Shown piece by piece: positions 12,501 to 22,721 of a stretch of DNA of 64,000 bases (its first letter is position 1; each line of letters opens with the position of its first letter). A program made the position numbers and the translations under genes. The notes beneath the pieces were generated by a model. That model worked only from the letters and a program-made list of their open reading frames with translations, searched no databases and had not been told where the DNA came from. The stretch comes from Volvox africanus (taxonomy: Eukaryota > Chlorophyta > Chlorophyceae > Chlamydomonadales > Volvocaceae), in NCBI GenBank assembly GCA_030268105.1, contig BSDZ01000004.1:2591001-2655000 (forward strand), in the 5' to 3' direction.

Positions 12501-14154
12501 GGGCGCGGGCGAGGCTTTGCTTGCGCCGAAAGGAGGTGTTGACTGCAAGCTTGAGGCGCCGCCTTCGCAAATTTCGAATGAAAGGGCTTCGTATCGCAAT
12601 TCGGCGGAAGCTCTGCTGGCGCTCGCAGTGATACAGCGACTGCTTGCAGCGGGTGAGGTCTGGCGGGGACGACCCGTACCTACCTTAATAGGTCCCTGCC
12701 ATTGAGGAGCGTTCTATAGGGCATTACGACTGGTAACATCTCGGAACTAAGGTCTTTGCGATGGCTATTCGCCGATAGTGTGGAATGGAATGGCCTATCG
12801 TGCTGCGCCGCTGTGTCGGTTACCTTGTCTTCCCTGTACTTCCATGCCGCAGGTGACGTCATCAGTGCGGCCATCCTCACGCCGTACAAGGGCCAGGTGA
12901 TCTCGCATCCAGACGGCCATAAGAGGGAATCGGTTGGATGTTAGAGTGTCCGACTGACATGGGAAAATATCTTAGTGGTAGCAGTGATAGCTGTGATAGA
13001 CCGTATGTATTGTATTGACGCCCCTCTGTCCCGGCATTGCCATCACAGGTACAGCTCATTGAGGCACTTTCACGGCAGCGGGGCCTGGCGGCGGCCTGGT
13101 CAGCTGCAGGTCTGGAAGTGGCGATATCCACGGTGGACGGCTACCAGGGCCGCGAGGCGGACGTGGTGGTGTTTTCCGCCGTTAGGTTGGTGCACATGCT
13201 TATTGCGCGGGGGTGGGGTGAAGGTATGGTGTGGGGAGACTCATGGGCGACGTCCGCAGCAGAATGCCGGATACGGTCTTTGTTGCTATAGAGCGGATGT
13301 GCCGCCTCCTCGATTGTCTGAACTGGAGTCACGTGCGCTGGTGTGTCCTGTCATGCCAGAGAACTTGGCCTCTTGCGCAGCCATGGGACAATGAGGAGGT
13401 AGGGTGCTGTGGTTTGGCATGTGTGATAAGGGGATGCCCAGGGGAGAAATGTGTAGTCTTCAGTTTACTGCTCATTTCCTCGTCTGAAGACCGTTTTACA
13501 GTGGACTGTCGTCCGTTGTCTAACCGCCGTCGCAGGGCTAACGGCCAAGGCACCGTAGGCTTCCTATCGGATCCACGCCGCATGAACGTGGCCATCACGA
13601 GGCCGCGGCGGGGACTTGTAGTGCTGGCGGACACGGACACGTTGATCCGCGGATCGAAGGACTGGGGCATGTACTTCAAGTGGGCACGTGCCTATGGCGT
13701 CGTCCTATCTGATAGAGACGTCATGGATGTTGAGGACGCTTTGAACAATTCTGAAGGGGCCCTCAGTGACGAAAATTCAAGCGATATTGCTGCGAGCCCA
13801 GCAGTTGGCAGTCACCGTGTGTCCGTTGGCACCAGTGCAACTAGCGCTCGTTCAAGAGCTGCAAAGGCTGGGGGCGCCGGCAGCAGTGACGGCCATCAGG
13901 GCACCGCCGGGGCCGCCGGGGGGCCTTCTCGCAGGAGAGTGGCGGGCTGCAAAACAGCAGCGGCCAGTGCTGATGTGCATCTAAGTGCCGTGGAACCGGT
14001 TGCGAGAGCCAAAGGGAATACGGGAAGCACTGCAACAGCATTCGCGGTTGCAGCAGCTGCGGTGCTGGAGTCGTCAGAGCTTGATGACGGGCAACAGGGC
14101 GATGAGCTTCAGCCGAAGGCAAGGCGCCAACGACGGATAAAGGCGGCTGTGTGA
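3512..14154 (+). CDS. SF1B DNA/RNA helicase, IGHMBP2 (SMUBP-2)/UPF1-like
   Basis: Fourteen exons: 3512-4982, 5187-5602, 6305-6497, 6765-6862, 7325-7483, 7849-8061, 8356-8472, 10793-10983, 11269-11462, 11796-11923, 12358-12652, 12853-12896, 13049-13185, 13536-14154. All phases agree; about 1424 residues. Residues 1-490 are low-complexity (Ala/Pro/Gln) with a short coiled coil. The 1B/OB-type domain follows (about 490-700), with the Gln-Ala-Arg-Leu-Glu helix seen in SMUBP-2. Helicase motifs in order: GPPGTGKT (about 764), [10 protein letters not shown] (Ia), VVDEAS (II, about 961), GDPRQLPPT (III), QYRMHP (about 1027), TVDGYQGRE (V) and [14 protein letters not shown] (VI), so ATPase residues are intact. 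Family members unwind nucleic acid 5' to 3' and act in translation, splicing or RNA surveillance. The C-tail (about 1280-1424) is unstructured. Intron 5 begins with GC; intron 7 is 2.3 kb and filled with repeats and a tRNA. The boundary of exon 1, and whether it hides a small intron, is the least certain part. Confidence 0.88.
7166..7194. repeat. (CA)n microsatellite in helicase intron 4
   Basis: About 14 uninterrupted CA dinucleotides inside the intron between helicase exons 4 and 5. Confidence 0.9.
8397..9510. repeat. Source copy of a 1.1-kb inverted duplication (helicase exon 7 end plus intron)
   Basis: This segment comprises the last 76 bp of helicase exon 7 and the first kilobase of intron 7. 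A diverged copy lies in reverse orientation at 17936-19057. Because the exon part here is in frame and joined to the rest of the gene, this is the source and the other is the copy. It contains the perfect 16-bp palindrome TATCCTCCGGAGGATA near 9377, also kept in the copy. No terminal repeats or target-site duplication were seen. Confidence 0.8.
9876..10019. repeat. 72-bp tandem duplication, dispersed-repeat family
   Basis: Two 72-bp units (9876-9947 and 9948-10019) differ at about one position. Read on the minus strand each unit ends in a TTGTAATCAT-type ATC-rich tail; a diverged relative occurs on the plus strand at 26416-26490. A short unit ending in a simple ATC repeat is what the 3' end of a non-LTR retrotransposon leaves, but that origin is an inference. 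Confidence 0.7.
10237..10308 (-). tRNA. tRNA-Ala (anticodon TGC)
   Basis: Reading on the minus strand from 10308, a complete cloverleaf can be drawn. The 7-bp acceptor stem is fully paired (one G-U), the D arm holds the A-box TAGCTCAGTGG, the anticodon loop CTTTGCA gives TGC for alanine, the 5-bp T stem (ACCGG/CCGGT) is perfect, and the T loop is TTCGAAC (B box). The discriminator base is A, as expected for alanine. CCA is not encoded and there is no intron. The gene sits antisense inside helicase intron 7 and carries its own internal polymerase III promoter. Confidence 0.93.
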
Positions 14155-14843
14155 ACTAACTGTCTGCGGGGTTATTTCCGTGCTGGGAGCCCTATTTGTG
14201 ATCGCCTTGTAAACTCCATTTCACGAGGGAGCGAGCTGCGAGGAGGGTTGGGAGATCTTGACGTGCGAGTCGCTGCTGTGTTTTGAGTGTCAGAACATAG
14301 TTGGGTGCGGCGACTAATTGCTGTGATATCCAGTTTTGATACTGCTCGTGTATGGACAGATGCGACGTCTAAGTACACGTAACATCTAGCGAACACGTAA
14401 TAAGATGCATGTGCGTCCGTGCACTGTCATGAAATGTAAAAACGGCAAAGCTGCTTGGAACATTCGCTTTTGCAGGAAGACTCGCTTTTGTTAGCGTCCG
14501 TTCGTACATGCATACCAGTTTTGTGAGGACTCGGCGGCAGTTTGGATGATGTGTGCACACCCTGTGTCCTCATCATGATTTCCTGTGTCCACACCCCATA
14601 AACCACGCGAAGTTAGAGATGTTTTTCGCCTTCGTCAATATATATGCAAAGTCCCCAGGCACGCGCGCACGCCTTATGCCGATCGAAAACGCAGATAGAC
14701 CCCCGAATCCATCGCCTAAATACGACCTTACCGACTAAACCCTTCCATTCCAGAGATGGAAATTGACAATATTCGAGTTCAATATCAAATCAGCAGGTTG
14801 ATTCCGCCCCGGACCACATAATCTGCATGAGGACATCAGGACT
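14155..14843. other. Convergent 3' spacer between helicase and PIG-U
   Basis: The spacer holds the 3' ends of two convergent genes. A TGTAA motif at 14208-14212, 54 bases after the helicase stop, is a good polyadenylation candidate. No coding sequence was recognised. Confidence 0.6.
14208..14212 (+). terminator. Polyadenylation signal TGTAA of the helicase gene
   Basis: TGTAA, the standard volvocine polyadenylation motif, lies 54 bases downstream of the helicase stop codon. Confidence 0.55.
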
Positions 14844-17838
14844 TCAGCTCTTTGCACCGTCGGCCTCAGGAGCTGCACTGGACATTTGTGCCTCCTGGCG
14901 CCGCTCGTCTAATCGCCCCTCCAGAAGCCGCTCCTTACCCCGCGCCAGCCGATCTACCCATAACGTCAGCCCCAACACCTGCCCCAGAAGTACGACCTGC
15001 CAGAGACCGTAAAGCAGTGTGATGGAGTAGAAGAAGTTACTGTTGGCGCTTTCATACGACAGCCACATGCGCTGCATAGCGGGTCCCAGCACCCACAGCA
15101 TCGCCAGGCTGGCCGGTAGCAGTAACCGCAGCCGTAAAGCTGCTAACTGCTGCCGGCCCAGCAGCAGCAGCAGCGGCGCCATCAAACCCAGGTCGGCTAC
15201 GGACGGGTAGGGTTTGAGGAAGCCCAGGCAGAGCATCTGGATCAGAAAAAGCGCCAGGGGCCGGCGCACACCCAGCCGCATGGCGAGCGGCGGTGCCAGG
15301 GCAAACAAGAGGGAGTGCGCCATGACTCGTATGTAGGTCTGCAGCGCGTTGGGACCCACGGGCCGAAGATCCGGGGATCGTTTGGAAACCGGAATTTCGG
15401 GTCACAGAAACATACATACAGCCGGGGGGATAAGTACGGTGTCCTCATAGTTATTCCACCGCTGTGTGTGAGGGAAACTCCCGGTGTGACCACGAGCTTT
15501 CTCGTACATAATCGGTTTCGAATACTTGAGCACACGTTACCATGATAATCACGAAGTTGGCAGTTGGTCTGTTGGTAGTTGGTCTGTTGGCAGACGAGTC
15601 AAAGGGTCTCTTCTTAAGGTCTGAGCTGTTACCGCACTTGCAGTGGAGCAGCCCGGCACCACCCCAACTCTTTCCTGTCTCTTTCAATCGGCAGCCATCC
15701 CGTACCCCTTTGGCGCACGACCGACCTTGGTGTCATCAAAGGCCTCCATGGCGAGGTACCACCACTGCCCGATATTGGGCGTTGCGTCGTCTAAAAGCAC
15801 TTGACTGCTGTACACCCGTACAGCCCAACACGACGCCAGCGATTCGCCGGCGGCAACCAGCCGCCGCGCCACCTCACCCGCCGCCGTACCCGTCGACGTC
15901 GACGGTGGTGTAATCAGCTGTTTGGCAGCGCCCAAAATGCACGTCGTCGTGTTGCCGTTGTCGGCATCGGCGTGAACACCTATCCCCATACGTCGCGGAA
16001 CAGAGAGGAGGTACAGATCGGATGCACAGACGAGCAAAGACAGAATTGACGCCGCCAGTAGGGTGCACTGTGAGAGCTGCCTCCAAGGGAGGATCGGCAG
16101 CGATGGCGGGGTTGGCAGGGGAGCTGAACACTGCGGCAGTGACCGGGTCTCCAATGTTGCACGACCCGAGGGGCTGTCCCGTACCTCCCCTACCGCCGCC
16201 CTATCCATCTCGTTCCGAGCGAGCTTTTGCTGTTGCTCTTCCAGCAGCTTCCCTTCCTTAACAAGTGCCGCCTTCGCTTTGCCCGGCGAGTCCTCTCCGC
16301 CTGCGGTGCCGCCGTCACCGCTTCCCAGAGCTGCGCCGACGCCGACCCCGGGCGCACCAACATGAAGGGCAGACCCATTATGGCATGGTCCGAGCAGCCG
16401 CAGGGGTGTGACCACGTCCTCTGGTCCGTACGCCAGGAGGCAGGCCACGGGAAGCTAAGGTACGACAGAAGGACAGCCGTACAAGGGCGAAGAGGGTCAG
16501 AGGGGCGCAAGTGCCTTGAAATGTTATTTATACGCGTCCGTCCCTCAGATTTATCTCAAGGGATGTATGACGATGCCTAGCTACTGTGTAACTGCAAAGA
16601 TGCTTTGAGGCAAGGTACCGCGCAAATGACTATCAAAAGGCGCTGCTGGGATCCTTTCATACGACTAGTATGATTTCCCGATTGCCATAACCCGCACAAC
16701 CCGCCTAGGTCCCTAGCCGCTGATTGCTTGGGTCCACAAATACAGCAACTAGATTTGCAGTCCTTCAATCTGGACCGTCACAATCATCCCACCTGTAACT
16801 GGAGCTTTAGTCCTTTTCACGCCTGGCGCTGCCTGGCGCTTTACACGAGAAAGCTAAGGAGCGGCCAGCTCAACCTGAAAACAGCTCGACTTCGTATCCA
16901 TCTCACCAACAGGACTGCCGCGTGCAAGCTCATGTAGGAGGCTGCCGCCAGACCCAGCGCCGCCAGGGCTGGCTGTGCCGTACAGGCGCCGTAAAGCGCC
17001 GTTACCAATGCCAGGTTTTCCAACGCGGACGTTGTTCCACCGGCCGAGGCTGCCAGCGTGAAGGGGTTCAGCAGGTAACACCAGGCCAGAGCGGATGGTA
17101 GAGCGGAGCGGAAGCCACTAAACGACCCTGTGACGGAGTGCCGGGGCGGCAGAGAGGGTATGCCTCGCCAGGTGTTTAGAACCTAAAGTTGGGGGCTGAC
17201 TGCAGATTAGGCTTGCATGTGCAGGAAGGCTTTTGGGGATCTGGGTCAAGGCCGCGGATCACTGACAAGCTACAGCACGAGGAGGAGGAGCCAGGGAGGG
17301 TGGGGTTGCGATTTAAATGGGTTTTCTCGTCCTCCGTGGCCATGCTATACGGTGTTGCATTGCGGTGTATGTGTATGTGTATGTGTATGTGTATTTGGTT
17401 GAAATCACTGCGGCTTAGGATTCACAGGCTCGGTAGCGCACCTTTGACGGCAAAACAGTCGCCGTTAACGGAATCGTAAACTGGGGTATCTTCGGATGTT
17501 TCCACGCTTTTCCCCCGAGAGCGTGAGTAGTTAAGCAAGTATGAAGCCAGGCGGTAGAGTAGTGAGGCGGCTAGCAGGTCAAGAATGGTGTTGGGAAGGA
17601 TGTACAGCAGGTCATGGTCCGCAAGCGCACCGTATAGCCACAACGCTAGCGGTGGGGTGCGGCAGGACGTGCCACTGTAAGGCGAGACACCCAGACGTAA
17701 TAGCGCCAGCCCCTCACGGAGCTCTAAGTTGCTGTTTGAAGCTGTAGAGACCTCGATGCGCCATGCTAAAGATGCTCCGATGCTGCTCCAGGCGAGCAGT
17801 ACCCGAGCTGAAGTGCCCACGAAGGCAGCGTGAAGCAT
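14844..17838 (-). CDS. GPI transamidase complex subunit PIG-U
   Basis: Four exons on the minus strand: 17838-17442, 17127-16907, 16454-15726 and 15338-14844, in phase, 613 residues. PIG-U/Cdc91 is a multi-pass ER membrane subunit of the transamidase that attaches GPI anchors to proteins. Landmarks in order are GVSPYSGTSCRTPPL near the N-terminus (family: GVSPYSG...HE.PL), YLLNPFTLAASAGGTTSALEN, ATPNIGQWWYLAMEAFD (family: DLTPNIGLFWYFF.EMF), PLAMRL, FLKPYPSVADLGLM (family: FKSYPTVGDVALY) and SANSNFFYSITLLY. From EAFD to PLAM the spacing equals that of the human protein without a gap, which supports the exon 3/4 junction. The protein is about 180 residues longer than usual because exon 3 carries a Gly/Ala- and charge-rich loop ahead of the TPNIG motif. 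Assignment is firm. Confidence 0.9.
17365..17394. repeat. (GTGTAT)n microsatellite
   Basis: About five copies of a GTGTAT-type hexamer in PIG-U intron 1. Confidence 0.8.
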
Positions 17839-17935
17839 TCAAAATGGCTGCACCCTCGCGCGCGTGATAGGGTACACTTTGATGCTATAGTACTGTGTAC
17901 TATCGGCCATCCTACTATCGACTAAAGTACTAATT

Positions 17936-19057
17936 GCTCAAACATAAACCCACGAACCCAAACTTGCTTCCGTCAACCGTCGAGCCCATTTTCGTAATGC
18001 CTTCGTACTGTAGCCATATCAGTTGAGGCTCTATCCGAAGCTTCGCAAATGCGCATCATCCTCCGGAGGATAAGCATAAACTGAGCATAGACAAAGTCGA
18101 TTCTATTTTTGGGTTCAAGATTGTTGCACTCTTCGCACTGACATTTGCACCTTAGGCAAAAGCATCGTAACCATTCCAGATTTTATAGTCAGTCAAAAGT
18201 CCGTGATGACAGAGCGCGGGATAGCATAGGCGTACGATATTGATTCTTGCCCTTAATTGCGATTTTTTATGTAACTTATGTTTATGCGTGTTACATGGGA
18301 GATGTAGTTCTCTAACGTAAACGATTCCATGCGGCACGTTATACCGTCCGGCAAGAACCAATATTGCACACACTATTGGCGAATTCATTCGCAGGTGTGA
18401 ATCTTCTGAGTTATTGTTATTATCTTCGAATTGGCCAACGATAGCCCCGACCGCTTGTTCCCGGCTACATTCAAAGATTGCGAGCGAAAGCCCTTCCTGA
18501 AATCAAGTCCATCAACTTCTTGAGAGCTGTTCGAATCAATCTTTCAACAGAAAATATATATAGTAACAAAGGGCGAAGTAGATGTCTGCTCCTACGTGAA
18601 TTTTTGTTGCGCTCTACCCACAACTTGGTTTGGTCCTGCGAGCTTTAAGCTACTTTTGAAATGGGTGCTGTGCGCGTGTTCCAGTTTTGTCGTGTTTACT
18701 TCAGGACTCGAGCATGCACATATAGGCTGTCATGCACGGACCACATTCGGAAGCAGCTGCAATTTCAGAGCAACAAAAGCCCCCATGATGCATACCACTT
18801 GCTGGACCTGTGAGCTCACAAGGTCAACCAACAGCAATCCGAATTGGGATCGTGTTCGAATGTCGAATATACTTGAAAAGCTATACGCGCTTCGCTGATT
18901 AACAGGTTATACAGTCCCTTTCTACAGCCGGTCGAGAAGCCCGTGAAACCCTACCCCGACCCCAACCACCACACCACATACCTGACGCCACAGCTCCTGC
19001 ATGCACAGTCTCTGCGTTCGCAGTGCCACTGCCCTGCGGCCTAGCGGCGTGGCCTCT
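17936..19057. repeat. Inverted copy of helicase exon 7/intron 7 segment
   Basis: Reverse-complement homologue of 8397-9510 with scattered substitutions and small indels. Its right end (about 18984-19057) still carries the last 76 bp of helicase exon 7 and its GT splice donor, in reverse orientation and with no other helicase exon around, so it is a dead fragment. At 19057/19058 the homology stops and homology to the SDR gene's last exon begins. At 17936 it stops close to the PIG-U start. Confidence 0.8.
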
Positions 19058-19248
19058 CCGCTCACCTTATCCCTTCTCTTTGTATGCTTGTGCCTGTCCC
19101 TGCATCTGCCCTGTCGTGGGGTGGGGGGGACAGCACATCCTTCTGATGCTGCTCTTGTGACCGACCTCAGCCCAGCAGCATGTCATATTCCTGAACGTAC
19201 TGTACGGCACCTGCAGGCCCTGGACGCGCTGTCGAAGAGGAGCGTGCC
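19058..19248. repeat. Direct partial copy of SDR last-exon region
   Basis: Matches 22616-22853 in the same orientation, with about 34 bp missing after the GAACGTAC stretch and a shortened piece just before the end. The source contains the C-terminal exon of the SDR gene (22722-22883). The copy is broken and cannot encode a protein. Confidence 0.75.
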
Positions 19249-19690
19249 GTACAGGGACATTACTGAATCGTTCGTGAAGCCATACTGTACGTTCAAGAAT
19301 ACGACATGCTGCAGGGCTGAGATCAATCACAAGAGCAGCAGCAGGAGAATATGTCGTCACCCCTCCCGACAGGGCAGAGGCAGGGACAGTTGTTCTAAAC
19401 CTCTAACGATTGAAATCGTGGTGCTTTTGTAGTGCATTTTTGTGTGAAACTAGAAGCTAGAAGCTATCCTGGTTACGCGGCGGCTGCAAGCGCGGTGCAT
19501 TGGGACTTGAGAGCAGGCTAGGGGTTCAAATGGTCTGGCGCTGCACTGTGATAGCCTGTGTCCTCGTGGACGCCTGGGAAGCGGAACAGCAGTATCACTT
19601 CCGTGCCACACATGTAGATTAAATAGGGAACAGCACCAAAGACCTGATGCGTGGTGCCAGAAGTCAGTGGGGCGTCGGGGATAGGGAGGT
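19249..19690. repeat. Inverted copy of SDR last exon and 3' flank
   Basis: Continues the preceding block but in the opposite orientation. About 19249-19395 is the reverse complement of about 22655-22797 (SDR exon 7 and stop), and about 19396-19690 is the reverse complement of about 22268-22575 (3' flank), with some 80 bp between these lost. With the direct copy it makes an imperfect palindrome, and with the SDR gene itself it makes a pair of inverted repeats around the 2.6-kb gag-bearing spacer. Confidence 0.75.
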
Positions 19691-20958
19691 GACACGGTTG
19701 CACCAAGCCCCAAATCAACTGTAATATCTGTGATTTCAAACGGGGACTTGAAAGGCATACTGAACTTCGCGTATTGTGGAGTGTGCCTTGAGACCTGCGG
19801 GCGCCACGTAAAGAGCTAAACTGCAGTAAGCCAGGAACACACCAACAATTATAGTAATATTAACGGTGAAGGATGGTGGCAATGAAGAACGGCCATCGCG
19901 CTACAACGTACAAGCTTACGAAAACTCCTGTGGTTTCTGGCTATCTATCTTACAAACATAGCAGCCGTAGGAATATTTAGGCTACGGTCGGTGGCCAACG
20001 AAGCTCTGCAAAGCCGCAGATGTGATCCCACGACATCATTTCTTAACGAGGCACACCTGTTAGTCCTGTTTGATCATGGAAATCATGTCTGACTACATGA
20101 GCCATTGTTTCGTGTAGTCACGGACGAGTATATAGTATATAACTGTGTGGACGGTGTTGTATTACGGTTCGATTATCGTCGATGCGTTGGTCGATGCGAC
20201 CGGACAAGACGATAAGCGAGCGTACTTAATGCAATGCTAATATTACATATAACTATATATTATTAGCTAGTTATGCATGGCAGAATCTATGCAAATGGGT
20301 TCTTTGTATTCCGTTGCCAGCTGTATCATTAATGCGCCAACAAATGAATGTTTGGATCGAGCCGGCATACGTAATTAAGGAGCATTAAAATTGCATGAAT
20401 TGTTAATTATAATAATTGCTATATTATTACTTCAATGCTGGCGTGATCGACGCATAAGTGTGAGAAGTGCGACGACCACAGTGGTTAGTTGACAAACGAA
20501 TATTGATATTCGGTCATTCGCATTGCATAACTGCCGTGAAGGATTGATAAATATACTGCATGCGAATATCAATATATCGATACATCTGCTAGGGCTTCTC
20601 ACACTTGCGGATCGACAATCTGGTGTGAGATGTACCGCGTATCGATATCGCGAGTATAATACGGGCGCGGACGGCCGAAGTAGCATAAGCTATTACCGAG
20701 CTCTAATCGGATTATCGTCAATTCTGTCATACTGAATTACATTACGCTACGTTAGGCCCTAGCCAAGCCTGAGCATCAATAGCCGGTTAGATGATAATCG
20801 CCTGGCGTCGGTTCTGATAGCCGAATGCACCGCATCGCATCTATTGGACTGTAGGTTGTAACCTTTTCGCTCTGAAGTTTTCCACTGCCCCTGAAAGCTC
20901 GTCCGAATGCTTTGGTCTGTCTTGTGAGCATTCGGCACTTGTCACTTGACGTTTAGAC
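19691..20958. other. AT-rich spacer, no gene recognised
   Basis: Strongly AT-rich from about 20090 to 20760, unlike the GC-rich flanking genes. It lies directly upstream of the gag remnant and may be the 5' end of that element, but no LTR pair or primer-binding site could be shown. An imperfect inverted repeat at 20456-20606 is listed separately. Confidence 0.5.
20456..20606. repeat. Imperfect hairpin in AT-rich spacer
   Basis: Perfect 12-bp outer arms AAGTGTGAGAAG (20456-20467) and its complement (20595-20606) enclose further inverted pieces around ATATTGATATTCG and CGAATATCAATAT. It may be a small MITE-like element or a structural part of the adjoining retroelement. Confidence 0.5.
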
Positions 20959-21951
20959 ATGCAGATAAGTGATGATGGCAATGCGGTGATGAGAATTTCT
21001 ATCCCTCCACCGAAATTGTGTATCCCGCATAATGTGAACGTTGGGTGTAGCACTGCTAATGCAACTCGTGCATATGTGCGTAATCTTGAGAAGTACCTGC
21101 AGGTGGTCCGTGGTGGTGATTGTGATGCCCTGAGATGTTTGCTCGTTGGGTATACCCTCGAGGGTATGGCGAAGACATGATATGACGAGTGGACCGATGC
21201 ACGGGAAAACTTCACGTTTGATGAGTTGATTGCCGCTTTGCTTGCACGCTTTGTCCCGGAAGTTCAGTTACTTGATCTCGAGGCACGCCATACGTTAGCC
21301 TCGGGCTCATATCGCATGCGCCCGAACGAAATGATACCCGCGTATCTGGCACGTTTCGAGGCTCTCATGACGCATATAGTTGATCCTCCCGAAGAGGAGC
21401 GCATCTTCTGGTTTCAGCAAGGTCTTTCGGAGTCTTTGGCTTGTGAATGTGCCACTGCCTTGATGGGGAGAGAGTCTTATGAGGATGTGGTGCAATTTGC
21501 TCGTGGGGCTGAGATTCGTATCTTGGCTAGACAAAGTGCTTTGAGTCATGTTTTTTCCATGCGAACACAGGATCTGGCTTGTGACACTGAGGCTGTTGAT
21601 CAAGAAACCGGCGGCAGATTCCCTACGGCTGCAGTGGCGGACGTGTGTGCTGACCGGGGTCGCAGTGTTCGTGGTGTTTCCGGCCCGGGGACTCAGGGAA
21701 CTGGTGCAGGTCCGAGCTCGGGTCTGGTGCGAGGCAAGAGGAAGGGAGGTCTGCCGACTGCAGCGGCTGTGCATGATGTCAATCCTGAAGTGAAGCGGTT
21801 GCGGACCAATGACAGATGGTTGGCAAAATGGGGATGCACGCAATCTGAGCTTGTGCGTCGGAGAAAGGGAAAGGTCTGCCTGAGATGTGCTTTGGACCAT
21901 CCCACGAGGGATTGCCCATTCTTGCCGCCTTTGCCCCCGCAGGCAAAGTAG
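20959..21951 (+). pseudogene. Retrotransposon Gag remnant with one in-frame stop
   Basis: One reading frame runs from the ATG at 20959 to the stop at 21949-21951 but is broken by a TGA at 21178-21180. The parts on either side form a retrotransposon-gag domain: a helix-rich N-terminal half, then LLARFVPEVQLLDLEARHTL and AYLARFEALMTHI, followed by a basic linker and a CCHC-like zinc knuckle CLRCALDHPTRDC near the C-terminus (C-x2-C-x3-H-x4-C, one residue shorter than the usual C-x2-C-x4-H-x4-C). The TGA sits where this domain normally has the conserved Trp before a Tyr, so a single base change explains it. No protease, reverse transcriptase or integrase follows; homology to the SDR flank starts about 300 bp later. 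Probably a decayed Ty3-type or gag-only element, not a working gene. Confidence 0.75.
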
Positions 21952-22265
21952 TGGATTGTCCAGGTTGGTTTGGAGGGGACTCTGCCTGGGAATGCAGAAC
22001 AAGTGCGTGGGCAGTGGTTGTCAGTGCGGCCAGCCGTGAGGGCATTGTTGCCTTTGGTCCTTAAACAAATTGAACGTGTGACTGAACGTCGAATGTTGCT
22101 TAACGGTTTCACTGGGCGTTTGGGTTTTGATTCGCTGTGTAATTCGTTTGCACCGTGTTGAGTGATCCTGCGTGGTGTTTCAGTGTAAGCATCAAGCGCG
22201 TGAGGGCTCAGCCATTTTGAATACTTTACAGTGCCTTCGTGGGCATTTCAGCTATATCCTGCTCC
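21952..22265. other. Spacer after gag remnant
   Basis: Nothing coding is recognised. TTACA at 22226-22230 (TGTAA on the minus strand), about 490 bases beyond the SDR stop codon, is a possible polyadenylation motif for that gene. Confidence 0.35.
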
Positions 22266-22721
22266 ACTCCCTATATCCGACGCCCCACTGACTTCTGGCA
22301 CCGCGCATCAGGTCTCAGGTGCTGTTCCTTATTTAGTCTAGATTGTGTGGCACGGAAGTGATACTGCTATTCTGAATGATCCGCTTCCCAGGCGTCCACG
22401 AGGACACAGGCTATCACAGTGCAGCGCCAGACCATTTGAACCCCTAGCCTGCTCTCAAGTCCCAATGCACCGCGCTTGCAGCCGCCGCGTAACCAGGATA
22501 GCTTCTAGCTTCTAGTTTCACACAAAAAATGCACTACAAAAGCACAACGATTTCAATCGGAAGAGGTTTAGAACCCCTGACGACTCCCCACATGCCGAGT
22601 CCCTCTGACACCTTGCCGCTCGCCTTATCTCTTCCCTTTGTATGCTTGTGCCTGTCCCTGCATCTGCCCTGTCGGGGGGGGGGGACGACATATCCTCCTG
22701 CTGCTGCTCTTGTGATTGATC

